Assembly (NCBI GenBank): GCA_029255685.2
Contig: CM055312.2
Coordinates: forward strand, 8,642,649 to 8,706,648
DNA length: 64,000 nt
From: Silene conica
Taxonomy: Eukaryota; Streptophyta; Magnoliopsida; Caryophyllales; Caryophyllaceae
Reading direction: 5' to 3'
In this document: one piece after another, positions 47,801 to 59,530 of the stretch
Numbering within the stretch: the stretch's first letter is position 1
Layout of the letters: each line of letters begins with the position of its first letter
Notes under the pieces: model-generated
What the model was told of the DNA's origin: nothing
Databases searched by the model: none
The model's input: only the letters and a program-made list of their open reading frames with translations
Translations under genes and position numbers: made by a program

Positions 47801-50800
47801 GTCTACAATAAAACTTCATCTTACACGCCCTCTAAATTGAGTCAAGGTAACACAAAAACACACTATCACATTCAATCACTTAGTTCATTCTTATTTTTCT
47901 TTTCCCACTTGACAACCAATCTAGTTCCTTATCCTCATGGGCCTCCCGCCACTGCTATTCCGCACTATCCTAGAAAGCCGGACCTTGACTTACCCCTCCC
48001 ATCTAGCTAACACCCTCGCCCGATCGAGAATGCCTTGGCTCCGGAAAGGGATTAATATGCTAGACCCTTTTTTCGGGCTACTTTATGTCTATCAGCTTCA
48101 CCGCCACATTTAGACCGAATGTGCCCGATAAATTAAAGGTAGTTAGTAAGTTCTGATGGGCAAGATCGTAAGGAGTTGAACAATGCGTGGTCACAGTGAT
48201 GGTGGCTATGGGTGCTACGGTGGCTGGCAGTGGCGAACTGGTGATGGTGGTTGTGGAGGAGGTGAGACAGTGTGGGAGTAGCAGGAGGAAGATGAAAGAG
48301 GATCAAGTATTATATGTTTATATTTTTTTTAATTTTTGTATTTGGTATATGGGGCAATATAGTCTTATCCTAGAATTTGTCCAGAAAAAAAAACAAGAGC
48401 AAACATAATCAGTAAGTTGCACTTAGAAACCAGCCTTTTTCAGTGGCACAACTAAACATATGTCCTGGAATTTTTCTTTCTTAACGACCACAAATTGATC
48501 CTGATGCACACAGGGACTATGCCGTTAGACTATGGCACATATAATAGTTCAAGCTACTTAGTTACTGTCATACCTCCACGCAGACCACCATAAATGAATA
48601 TCAAGTCACCAACTGCAGCTGCTGCATGCCTGCAACGCCTCGTCAACTCAACCGAAGCGTCTCCACCGGCAGCATCAGCACTGTAACGACCAGTCCTCGG
48701 GGTAGTGACAACTGCTTTCGTATCACACCAGACTCCAGCTGCGGTATCCAATACTGCAACGGAGAGAAAGAACCACGTTTACGAAGGGGAAATTAAATAA
48801 CAGCAAATTCAGAAGAAAAGTGCAAAAGTGTAAGGCCATCAAAGAAACATCAGCAAAAAAATTGTTGCTGAAACACAAGAGAAATATGGAGTACGGACCA
48901 ATTTACAGTATTAAATTATCATCAAATGATGATCATGGAAGGGAAAATATATTAACCGACATGTAGAAAGAGCTTATCCTAACTCCAACGTGAGCGATGA
49001 AATTTTGAAGATTGGTATATTAAAAGATTCACTTATCAAAACATGCATAATAATTCTGAACCAAAGTAAATAAGCACCTAAAAGGCTATAAATACATACC
49101 TGCTATGCTAGATGAATCCTCCACCATTCTTCCTCCACCAAGAGCACCTCCAGAAACATGAAGTCGTGCATTAACAAAAACCTGTATGATAGTAAGTAAA
49201 TGATTGCTCGCTGAAAGACTTCGATCAACTCCTAAATTGAGACAAGAAGTAAAACCTACAGCTGCATGTTGATATCTAGATGACGGGGAAACCCCAGGAG
49301 CAATTGCCCATTCCCACCGACCATCCCTGTGTTTAGCAAGTCCATATGCACTTGCCAACGGCTGCACAAATCATGCAAACAAATAATCCAGATTCAGAGA
49401 TAGTAAGCCCATAAATTTTCAATTTTTTAAGAGACAAGCAGGTTGCATCAAGCCGTCAACTAAAACTCCTAAACTACTAATCTTAATGTTTTTCTAGAAC
49501 TTGGTTAACCCATATCGGAAAACAATAAAGTACACCAGTGTTCACAACTTCACTAAGATACACAATGATCAATGAGTAATAACCATAAATGATTGTGACA
49601 TGTAAACTATAAATTATGCAGGAAAATAAAGACCTAAACAATATTCATATCTACAAGGTGTACATCAAATGCATGCAACACATTCTTCGAAAAAAATTGT
49701 AGTTAAAATTATCTACACAGCAGAAAACACGTCACAAGTTTACTTTCCGCCGAAAAGGATGATAATAAAAAGAGCGATTAGAAAACATCTCTTCAATTAA
49801 CCAGATCAAAGATTTCGCTCACCACACTGTTTGCGTCCCTCCCTCCGCAAAGTAGAAGAAGACCATCAGAACGTGCACTAGCTGTAGCATACCTGGCCAA
49901 TGTTGGAATATACCCATGTCAAAATGGGACTCTTCAAAGATTAAAGCAACAACAATGAATTCTCCAAGCAAAATGTTGTAGATACAGTGATGGTACGCAT
50001 ACAAGAAAAAGAAAAAGAATTAAACACTAAGGATATGCAAGCCAGAGAGAAAAAACTAAAAAACAAAGTCTATACACTTCTCTTGTGAACCTGTCCTCTT
50101 TGATAAATAAATTCTTTCTTGGAGAAGAAAGACTGAAACGTAACTAAGGAACACACCAGAAGCTCGCAGCCAAGAGAGACGAACTAATTTCTTAGTATAC
50201 TTTTCAGTGAAGAAGCAGTCAGCATAAACATGATGCTAGGAGTTTATGACTAATTCAACAGCATTAACTTAATGCCTCAAAAAGTAGCCGTATATCGCAG
50301 AGTGGTTGAATTTAGGCAGCATTACCTATACTTTTAAAACAAAAGAGATAATTTATGGATTACCCATATGAGACTGCACCCCACCTAAATCCGAAATATA
50401 GTAATTATTGTGCAATAGATGTACAATGTGGTTCCTTTGGTTCAGTGGTAAGAGGCTTATGTTCTATACCTGAGATCATGGGTTCGATTACAAGCACAAA
50501 CAAATTCTTGCCTTTTTATATTTTTCACCTATAATTGTACAAAATGGGCCTAGAAAACTCATTTCTCCTTAATATAACAGGAAATTTTACTACTGTAATG
50601 ATCAAATTCTTGATAAATATGTAAAATCATTAATAAAATTACCAAAAAGAATACTATGTTTGGTACATCCGTATATAATAGTGTTTTTTCCCTATTGTTA
50701 TTTTCCGTCGGTCTCACAACCTCGTATTAAAAAATCCTTATAAAAAGACTATGGAATTTTATTATCTTAATATTAATTTCACCGACACGGACTAAATGTG

Positions 50801-53800
50801 TTTTGATTTTGTTATTTCGCACCCCCTCTATTGAGTTCCTAGAATCGCCACTGATTACGTCTAATGATAACTAATCCGTTCGAACTGCTATCTTTCTGTC
50901 ATCTTCCCAAGACTTATTTTTCTAAGAACTTTAACAGTTTGGTTTTCATTGTTTCTCGAACAAGGCCATGTTTTCATGCCAAGAAGGATTGTAGGTAAAA
51001 TGTTTTGATAATGAATTAATAAAGATGAAAAGAAAAAAAGGAAAAGACATCTTCATAAGAAAGCAAACAACAAAGCATAAACTATTTCCATTGTCAGTAC
51101 AATCCTGGCACAGAATCCCTCGGAAGCCCCCAATGAATTTGCCCAAAAAAGCTTATAAGTAATTCTAAGTATTACCCTCCCCTAAAAGAAATATATACAC
51201 AGTATCAAACATTCGAAAAAGCTACGACGGTTTCTCTCAATTAAATGGCTGCACAGGTAAGCATAAAGAACACTGGCAAATAGTTTCTCTAAATTAAATG
51301 GTGCAAAGGTAAGCATAAAGAACAATGGCAAATAGTGTTTCTGCAGTGTAGAATATAAACAATATTTGTGACGGGAGTAGGTTTCAACCAAAACACATTA
51401 ATGTATCACCGCAAAATATTCAAGCCGTAAGACACTCCTATCTCTGCTTAAAAGGGTGATAGCAAGAACAGACGCCAAAACTTGTCCTTGCTCATAATAT
51501 TGGAATAATAAAGTTCCCAAATATATTGACCACAATCTCTGGGAAAACTAACTTCTGTTAAATCCCACACCACACCTCAACATCTACACAGGTCGAAGAC
51601 CTATTTCAACTGAAAAGGGATTGCATAGAGCCACTTCCCTTCATTAAGAAGCCTAACCTACAAACAGGTGTTACGACTAATAGTGTATTCTGGTAAACAA
51701 ATAACCCTACTTGCTCCAAATCAATCTAATTGCTCTGTGATTTTCACCCTCTAACACAGTTCAATCAACCCCAATAAAGACAATAGAAGATAGGCGACTT
51801 GTTTCAAATGCCTACATATGATTCATAGGATTAATCTTTGAGGCCAAAAGTATATATGAACAGTAATTGAATCACTTCTTTCCATCAACGAGCCTAACCT
51901 ACAAACAGGTGTTAAGACTAATAGTGTATTCTGGTCAGTAAATAACCCTACTTGCTTCAACTCAATCTAACTGCCATGTGATTTTCACCCTCTAACACAG
52001 GTCAATCAACCCCTGTAAATACATTAGAACATAGGCCACTTGTTTCAAATGCCCAACAAATGATTCATAGGATTAATCTTTGAGGCAAAAAGTACATATA
52101 AACATTAATTGAATCACTCTTTTCCAGCAACGAGCTAACACTACCTATATAACAAATAGCCCCACCATCCAGACCATAGACCTCATCGGAGTTCAAGTAA
52201 CAGAGTCTAGCTCCAAGACTATTACAGCTAAACAGGTTGTTGATATCCCAATGACTGCACTCTCAAAGGTCAATTTCTAAGAGAAAGACCAAATTTTATA
52301 CGAGTATACAACTCAACAAACTACAAGACATGATTTCACAGAGAAGTTTCAGTTAAAGCAGTATAACAAAAAATTAGCAAGCACAACTATTTTAATCCCT
52401 TTTCCCTAAAAGAAAGCAGGCTCACTTCTATTGGCATTTGTGAAATCATGACTTCATGGAAGTACTTCTCCCATTCCTAAAACAAGTGTACCAGTAAATA
52501 AAAGAAAGAGGAGCAATAAAATGATAATAACAGCATGCAATGGGCTCCTCAGTATGGGGAGGGATCTTACATGCATGGAGGTGGCCCTTCACCTTCAGGC
52601 TCCAGTTTCCTCCATTCATATGGTTTTGCAGCAGTGTCCAACGCCCAAACATCGGCCAATGGCCGCTTTCCTACACAAGCAAACAATTTGTAGTTTGTTG
52701 GTGGTAAAAGAACAAATATCAGCAACCAAGAGCATTGTAACAATATAACTCGAGCAAAAAACTGGACTAGGAATAAACTGACCATCATTGCCCCCAATGC
52801 ACATGAGATATCTTTGTCCCACAAGGGCCATAACATGGCCATAACGTGGACCCGGTCCAGGGCCCTGAACAACCACCCTAGTCAAACACATACCAAATAG
52901 TATCAGAATTTCCGATCCCAAAAAAATTGCCAATATGAACTACCATACCAACCACCTAGCCCCACAAAAAATAAATCGTAACATTCCCACCCTAAGAAAA
53001 GAAAAAATGATAGTAATATCTAGGTTACCAAACCTATGCCACCGTGGCCTTGGCTGTGTAAGGTCAAGAACATGTAGATCCTCAGCAGACAAACCAGCTG
53101 GACCAATCCCACCCTATCATCACATAGAAGCAGAACCAGTCGGTACTCATATACCAGTATGATCAATGAACGATAGAAGACATCACAGTAACTGAAAAAA
53201 ACTGCTACTATTACCAACCTGTATGACCACCATGGTGCCAACAGCAGTGGCAACATGAGCTGCTCTTGGGGTGGGAGGCTCCCCGATTGGTGCAATCCTG
53301 CAAATAGGTTCAAGTGTTCCAATTTATCTCTTATTTCTTAACAACAAGTAATCAAACAACCAACAATTTAGAACGGCAGTCTGTCAAGAAAAGTACAGAA
53401 CTTCGGCATACCTAGACCATTTATTCGTAAGCACATCATAGCTATGAATATCGGCTGTAGCACCTGCTAGCCCTGTGATCAAAAGAAATGCAATTTCCAA
53501 TTACAATAGGTCCTCCTAAATTTTTGTATCAAGCAATTTATTACTTTGATTTTAACGAATAATTGAATGAGGTAAACCTTCATAGTCCACTTCCTACTTT
53601 TGTAGATATAGTAGAACTCACTATCATTATGACTCACCATTAATAATGAAATCCATCAACCCTAGAATTTATCTATTTTACCAGTCCTCGTGAACGGGTG
53701 TATCAAGCAATGCCCATAACCTCAGTCTAAATCCTACTATTGCATATGCCATATGACTGGGTATTATTACGACTCACTATTAATAATGAAATTGATCAAC

Positions 53801-54890
53801 CATAAAATTTATCTATTTTACCGGTCCTCGTGAAAGGGTGTATCAAGTAATGTCCTAAACCTTAGGGTAAGATTATCGCTAAGACTCTCCAAAGTCTTAA
53901 GACTATGCCATATGAGCTTTCCACTAACTTTTATTATTTCACCTTAGACCTTATACATCATCTGTGAGACTCATACTCTACTTTTTTACATTACCTCTGT
54001 TTTTTACAAAAAGAAATAACACATGGGAAACACTCATTGGATAATTTTCATGAAAAGTGGGGTCAAGACTCACCCAAAATCTTAAGTTGAGTCTTAGATT
54101 CCAAGAATCAACTTAAGACTTTGGTAAATTATTGGTAGTTTTAAGTGAGCATTGTCTTAAGATTTGCTTAAGTCTTGTCTCTAGTAGTAGTAGTAATTTT
54201 ACCCTTAGTCCAATTCCTACTTTTGTAGATGTCGTAACTCGTATGACTCATTATAATTACGACTCACTATTATTAATGAAAATCGATCAGCCGTAAATGT
54301 TAACTATTGTACCAGTCCTCGTAAAAGGTTGCATCAAGCAATGTCGTATTTCAGAGTATTAGCTAAACCTTACCAGTTCCTACGTATGTAAATGTACAAC
54401 TTAATGTACAGCTTATTATTATGGATAAAATCGATCTTCTGGTTTTGAAAGTATGAAACGACAACTAATCACAATCAAAATAAAGATAAAATAACAATAA
54501 ATGAGCAAGAACCATACTAATGCCAGCACTTCCAGCTGACGACGGAGTTCCAGAAGCAGCTGAATTCCCTTCAAGAGCGGTAGCGCCACCGAAAAGAATC
54601 AACCTTGGGCCAATATAACCACCACTCCCTTCCTCTCCAACCGCCGGGACAGCTGTCAACGTATGTCCGCACCTCGGCCCCGGTCCATCCTCTTTCTTCT
54701 CTATCACCGCGTTCACCACTGTATACGGTGGCGCACACCGCGGTCCCACCACCTGCTGCGGCGGCTCTACTGTTTCCTTCTCCATCGAATTAGACGATGT
54801 CGTTGTTGAAGGTGGTGGTGGTGTTATCGTTGGTGTTGAAGGTTCTTGATCGTTGTCCATTGATGAAGATGAAGATAAAGAAGAATCCAT
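41852..54890 (-). CDS. BSL2/3: Serine/threonine protein phosphatase with Kelch repeats, BSL2/BSL3 type, 985 residues, 21 exons
   Basis: Exons in transcript order: 54890-54518, 53472-53412, 53297-53219, 53113-53034, 52877-52783, 52670-52571, 49892-49823, 49361-49260, 49181-49100, 48753-48574, 46901-46631, 46519-46282, 45829-45659, 44734-44496, 43967-43883, 43773-43675, 43575-43376, 43282-43207, 42672-42537, 42430-42291, 41932-41852. All introns are GT-AG, phases match, and the total is 2958 bases. An N-terminal Ser/Pro/Thr-rich tail precedes Kelch repeats (about residues 70-450), an Ala-rich linker, and a PPP catalytic domain with GDLHG (688-692), GDYVDRG (722-728), GNHE (754-757), MHGG (about 807-810) and RAHE (885-888), so metal- and phosphate-binding residues are intact. 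BSU1-family phosphatases dephosphorylate BIN2-type kinases in brassinosteroid signalling. The N-terminal extension and linker favour BSL2/BSL3 over BSL1. Arabidopsis relatives are slightly longer. Confidence 0.95.
46902..48573 (-). other. BSL intron between exons 10 and 11, with unassigned repeat-like sequence
   Basis: A 1.67-kb GT-AG intron. At 47101 it holds GGGGTGTTTGGTTGGC, a common MITE-type terminus, but no matching right end was found. A GC-richer patch at 48180-48290 carries many GGTGG/GATGGTGG triplets. Nothing coding is supported. Confidence 0.4.
50427..50500 (+). repeat. tRNA-like segment, probable SINE head
   Basis: Box A-like TGGTTCAGTGG and box B-like GGTTCGATTAC lie about 35 bases apart. 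The acceptor stem does not close well, so it is not a convincing tRNA gene. It fits a tRNA-derived SINE head inside the BSL intron. Confidence 0.4.
51652..52133. repeat. Tandem duplication, two copies, period 241 bp
   Basis: The two copies align along their whole length (for example ATAGTGTATTCTGGT and TTTCACCCTCTAACACAG in both), with scattered substitutions and small indels. Divergence suggests the duplication is not recent. Confidence 0.8.
53580..54330. repeat. Three diverged copies of an intronic repeat around the MITE
   Basis: Blocks containing ACGACTCACTATTA-type sequence followed by CAGTCCTCGTGAA-type sequence and TATCAAGCAATG occur at about 53625-53715, 53760-53850 and 54245-54345. 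The third copy is displaced by the Tourist-like insertion. Confidence 0.6.
53865..54204. mobile_element. Tourist-like MITE in BSL intron 1
   Basis: It begins GGGTAAGATTATC and ends GTAATTTTACCC, imperfect terminal inverted repeats. It is flanked on both sides by TTA (53862-53864 and 54205-54207), the target duplication of PIF/Harbinger elements. It interrupts an older dispersed repeat. Confidence 0.7.
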
Positions 54891-55090
54891 TGCAAATCCC
54901 CAAAAATGGTGATATGAATATACGAGCGCAAAAACCTAGGAGATATCGATAATTATCGCCGGAGATCGTCGATTAGATTATCAAGCATTTCGAATCGACA
55001 CTGATTAAGTAATTCGTGAACGAATTTGTAGCAGAATTTGAAATTATTGTGAAAAATAATTGAAGTAAGTTAGCCAAAACCCTAGATCGA
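54891..55090 (-). promoter_or_regulatory. BSL leader and promoter-proximal region
   Basis: Sequence immediately upstream of the BSL start codon. It lies between the ATG and repeat-derived DNA that begins near 55,150. No TATA box stands out; placement rests on position only. Confidence 0.35.
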
Positions 55091-56670
55091 TTCTAATTTT
55101 TCCCCTTTTCGTAGTTATTATTAAATTTTAACCGGATAATTAACGGAAGTTTAGTGATCAGGGCCTTCAGGTGGGGATGTAAGAGGGGACTTGAATTTTT
55201 CTTTTTTTTTTTAAGACGAATAAATTTATTTTATTTTATTTTTTTTCGGGATGAGAGATTTAATCCCGGCTCATACATTCTCGCACCATCACATAGATCA
55301 TGTAAATCATTTCTGGGACTGCAGTGGCCAAGTTCGACATAAAATTGATGTACAATATCTAGGGCCGATAAAAAATGAGACGGCCTGAAAACACTCTACA
55401 AACTCGACACGACAACTGGTTTGGATTGAGGCTTATTGACTTATTTATCTAAGTAGCTCGACACGATATTTAATTCGGATCGGGTTTGGTTGAGCTCGTT
55501 AGACACAAACCCGACCCGAATGACTTATTTACTAAATTAATCCCATTTTTTCTTGCGCGTGCATCACATAAATGAACTTATACTTTTTAAACATAGACAT
55601 GACACGAAAACAAGACAAACCCGAAATTAATGGGTTAGGGTTGAGATTCAATGACCCATTTTTATAAGTGAGTTGACATGAACACGAAACAGGATTTAAA
55701 TGGGTCGGGTTTGGGTTTAAAGGCTTCATAACCCATTTACGTGTGACACGAACTCGACACTACCCGTTCTACTTGTCAAGTTTAATTGTAACACTATCAT
55801 CTATCAAAGTGTCTTAATAAAGTCTACCTTAGTATTTGAAGGTGCTACAATTTTGGTTACTCGAGGTAGTGAACATCAAATAGACCATAATAGAATAGAA
55901 ATATATAAAAATAAAGTTTAGTCCAAAAACAACGGAAACGACTGAGAGCATCAATAATAATGGATAAGTTTTTCTCCATCTTTTTTCTCTATCTCTTTAT
56001 TTTTTCGACCGAATTATTTCCAATTACGATGGATACTTTTTCCTCTATCAATCTCTCCATTATGATACCCACTTTTTTCATACGCATTTTTTATCTATTT
56101 ACCCCACCTTTAATCCTTTTTTTTATCTATCTACCCCACTTTTTTTCTCCACAAAAATATTCACAAACATGAAGAAATTCATGGAGATGAAGAAACTCTC
56201 CATCATAATTAAAACCATGGAGAGAAATTTTTCTTCAATTTCATCCATGAACAGCAAATTCTTCATTGTTATTGATGCTCTGAGTATCAAAAGATACAAC
56301 AAAATCCAAAACTATAAAGTGAGTCTCTAAAGTGACAGCAAAAGCTATACTAGCTAGTGAACAATGATTCCCATACTCGCCCGCAGCTAACTCAACAAAC
56401 ACATATGTCAATCCGTTGCTCCACATTTGTCAAAAATACCAATTGGATCACCACGGTTTTGAAAACATAGCAAACGTCAAGATAAATAATGACAAGGCTG
56501 AAATCGTATCACCTCAATCAAAAGTAATCCTAAGATACTACTTTTTTTTTGAAGGGATCCTAAGATACTACTAAGTACTAACATGAAGTATGAGATAGCT
56601 AATGGTAAGGAAGGTATTGGATCCACCCGGAGGCGGTTATAGTCTATTTATTAATATTTAAGTTTGTGTT
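55091..56670. other. Intergenic repeat-like DNA
   Basis: 55,370-55,760 is rich in CGACACGA, ACCCGACCCG and AATGGGTCGGGTTTGGG words on alternating strands, typical of degenerate dispersed repeats. 55,950-56,270 has a T/C-rich palindromic patch (CTCTCCATTATGA / TCTCCATCATAA) that may be a MITE. No gene. Confidence 0.4.
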
Positions 56671-56916
56671 AAGGGTGTAACATCCCATATTTTCGTGATT
56701 TATATTTTAAAAGCTTTTAATTATTTTAAGTAATAAAATATATTTTTAATAGTTTATTGAGAAGTATTTTAATAAATCGTAAGATCCGTCTTAAGAACCT
56801 TAAGTCCTTAAGACGAATATAATTTGGCAAGTAATCCGACTCAACAAGCTCGTTCACTTTCAAAAGTCCGTTTCACTTAAACGGAAAGGACAAATAAAAC
56901 CCTACCATTTCCTTAT

Positions 56917-57770
56917 TTTTTTTTTTTATAAGGTAACGAAACTAGGTTGATCCTCTTGGGTAAGACCAACCTATCTCATCCTTTCGAATGAGTAAGGTAA
57001 GTTGAAGCCACCGGCTTTCAACCCACCTCGAAAGAGTTGGACATGAATGTCCAACGGAAGCCATGAAGTCAGCAACCTTGTTGGCTTCACGGAAACAATG
57101 TTTAATTATCACTTCATCGAAAAAATGAAGATCAATTTTCACATCCTTGATAATACTAGAGATTTCCCACGGGATCTGCCAAGTGCTACGGAGGGCGCTG
57201 ATAACACATAAATTATCACCCTCCACAATTAACTTAGAGAGTCCTAATTGTTTAGCGGCTAAAATACCTTCTTTTAAGGCGAGTGCTTCTGCGACAATAA
57301 TACTATTAGATTCACACTTTTTTGCTCCTAACAACACGACTTCACCATTATGATCTCTTATACAATATCCTAAAGCAGCCTTATCGCCATCTATTCTCGA
57401 TCCGTCAAAATTTAGCTTTAGAAAACCATTTCTAGGTTTCTCCCACCAGATTTCCTTTTTACTAGAACTGTTTCTAACAGACTTTACTTTATCAGGATTG
57501 TTGAGATCTTTATGTCTAGTTTCGTTCCAGGTCTTAGTGTTATTATTACATAACGTAATAAGCTTGTTTATATTGAAATTTACATTATTAAAGATAATAT
57601 CATTTCTATAAAACCATGCATTCCACCAAATAAAAATGATCTTAACGAAATCATTTTGTGGAATTAAGTCTTTTAGATAATTAAGCTTCATTAGAAAACT
57701 TTGACTCGCAATATTATCATAATTTGACAAAAAGTTATTGTAGCTAGTAATGTTCATTTACTGGATAATG
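56917..57770 (-). mobile_element. 5'-truncated LINE nested in the LTR
   Basis: On the minus strand an ORF for an RNase H domain ends in a stop at 56942, followed by only about 13 bases and a poly(A) run (plus-strand T-run 56,917-56,930), the signature of a LINE 3' end. The 5' boundary near 57,770 and the target duplication are not certain. Confidence 0.65.
56942..57757 (-). CDS. LINE-derived RNase H (RVT_3-type) ORF, 271 residues, intact
   Basis: Uninterrupted ORF. The N-terminal part IIFIWWNAWFYRNDIIFNN is the region linking the zinc-binding and RNase H domains of plant LINEs. The RNase H fold follows, with D118 (LNFDGS), E157 (AEALALKEG), D181 (VEGDN) and D230 (EANKVAD), so all four catalytic acids are present. 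It would cleave RNA in RNA-DNA hybrids. It is most simply the 3' end of a truncated LINE; an intact frame in a dead copy means either recent insertion or use by the host. Expression is unknown. Confidence 0.7.
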   Translation of the reverse strand: MNITSYNNFLSNYDNIASQSFLMKLNYLKDLIPQNDFVKIIFIWWNAWFYRNDIIFNNVNFNINKLITLCNNNTKTWNETRHKDLNNPDKVKSVRNSSSKKEIWWEKPRNGFLKLNFDGSRIDGDKAALGYCIRDHNGEVVLLGAKKCESNSIIVAEALALKEGILAAKQLGLSKLIVEGDNLCVISALRSTWQIPWEISSIIKDVKIDLHFFDEVIIKHCFREANKVADFMASVGHSCPTLSRWVESRWLQLTLLIRKDEIGWSYPRGST

Positions 57771-58480
57771 GATATGAATGTCGACATATTCTTTTTCACA
57801 AAAACAAACCACTGTCATCTTCATTTCTCTTTTCTTCCTTAAACTTCAATCTTATAATCCAATTTTCGTCATCATCCGTTCACCGAATCAAGGTAATAAA
57901 TTCATTTTCGGAATCCTCATGAAATTTGCAAGTCATCCGTCACTTCCGTTTTCCGTTTCCTACAATTCGAAATTTGGCCTGTTTTGGGTATAATCCGAGT
58001 TTTAGCCTCTAAATCCGTTTTTCATGTTGTAGGGAGAGGCTTAGAGGATCCCAAGGAGGTTTGTGGCGAAATTGAAGAGAAGATAGGAGCTTAATCGCGT
58101 AAAAGGTGACGATTACGAGTAACTCGGCCTTTATTGTAAAATTAGCACTTTGCTTGGTTTTAATTGCTTAAGTTTCTGATTTTGGTTGTTGTCGTGGATA
58201 ATGGAACTTAGTATCATGCTAGGAACCCTCAAGAAAGACTTCATATGCTTGGTATATGTTATTCATGTTTATTGTTAAGATTTCTGAAATTGTATACTTG
58301 CGACGGATACAAATAATATTCGGATTGAGGATTGTGTGTGGGTTTAAGTGCTGATAGATAGTGTTTTGATGATTGATTATACTGGGTAAACCTTGTATGT
58401 TGCGATTATAGAAGATTAGTATCGATTTGGTCGAATTTGTAAATCACTGTAAGTTGCGTTTTCGTGCTCAGGAACTCTGA

Positions 58481-58776
58481 GCCGGTCGACCGGCCGGCCG
58501 CCGGTCGACCGGCTAGGAGTGCATCATAGGATTTTTGCGAAATTCGTAAATGTAGGGTGTTGGGTGCCCAGCCGGTAGGCTGGCTGCCTGCCGACCGACT
58601 TGGAGCCTCTTCTTGTAGATTTCGCGTAATAATTGTATGGGATTTGGTTCCCCAGCCGGTAGGCCGGCTGCCTGCCGACCGGCTGGGAACCCCTTTTGCC
58701 TATTTTCGTGTTGAAATAAAGAGGAAGGAAAGAATGGGTGTCCAGCCGGTAGGCCGGCTGCCTGCCGACCGGCTGG
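58481..58776. repeat. Four GC-rich hairpin repeats in the LTR
   Basis: At 58,481-58,514, 58,570-58,601, 58,654-58,686 and 58,743-58,776. The core AGCCGGTAGGCCGGC...GCCGACCGGCT is self-complementary. The first copy is a variant built from CCGGTCGACCGG. Spacing is about 85 bp. They are very GC-rich against an AT-rich background. Confidence 0.85.
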
Positions 58777-59089
58777 GGGCCCCTGATGCGCGTTTTTATT
58801 TTAAAATCTTATTTAGTCCGTAACTTTTAAATGGTTGATCGGTTTTGATTGAAACTTGTTCTTCGTAACTTTGATATGTGTTTGAGGTCCCCGGAGGATG
58901 GGCGACACTATATTGGGTTCGGGAATGGAGTGAGGATAGAGACCTCCTGGTCGGGTAACCGAAAGGGAAACCGACTCTCCCTCACCTTAGTTCCCGGGAT
59001 CAATTAAGTGTTGTGTAGTGGTTTAAGAAGTTAGAGCTATAGGTTAGTTTTTATCTTTGGATGTTAATGGTTGAGTTGTGTGTCGCGTG

Positions 59090-59530
59090 ATGGGATATGT
59101 GTTAAGTTCACCTCTGGACTCATTACGTGTTTTGTATGTCGCGTGATGGGATATGTGTTAAGTTCACCTCTGGACCCATTACGTGTTTTGCTTGTGGCGT
59201 GTCAGGATATGTGTTAAGTTCACCTCTGGACCTGACACGTGATCGGTTGTCGTACACGGGATATGTGTTAAGTTCACATCTGGACCCGGTGTGCGATAGC
59301 TGTGTATTGGGATATGTGTTAAGTTCACCTCTGGACCTAATACTTGTTTGTAGCATTGGGATATGTGTTAAGTTCACCTCTGGACCCTTTGCTTGTGGAT
59401 GTTTAGGGATATGTGTTAAGTTCACCTCTGGACCCTTTACTTGAATTGCATGTTGGGATATGTGTTAAGTTCACCTCTGGACCCGACATTGTTTGGTAGT
59501 GGGATATGTGTTAAGTTCACCTCTGGACCC
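59090..59530 (+). repeat. Minisatellite in the LTR, about nine copies
   Basis: A conserved core (GGGATATGTGTTAAGTTCAC then CTCTGGACC) recurs every 46-60 bases with variable GTGTTTTG-like spacers. More diverged units continue to about 59,640. Both strands stay open in one frame, which explains spurious ORFs here. Confidence 0.9.

Larger units (their letters stand above)
49893..52570 (-). other. Largest BSL intron (2.68 kb) with a 241-bp tandem duplication
   Basis: It separates the exon ending in the split Met codon (PPPC-AT|G) from the exon encoding [10 protein letters not shown]. It contains a direct duplication, 51652-51892 and 51893-52133, marked by CCTAACCTACAAACAGGTGT at both starts, and a tRNA-like segment near 50427. 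No coding capacity was found. Confidence 0.7.

Noticed and set aside
52567..53322. Longer minus-strand ORFs that read through BSL splice sites
   Set aside because: They extend exons into introns; frame continuity requires the GT-AG junctions listed for BSL.
59123..59444. 100-codon ORFs on both strands with repeated LNTYP / CVKFTSGP words
   Set aside because: They arise from the minisatellite in the LTR; the same core is read in every unit.
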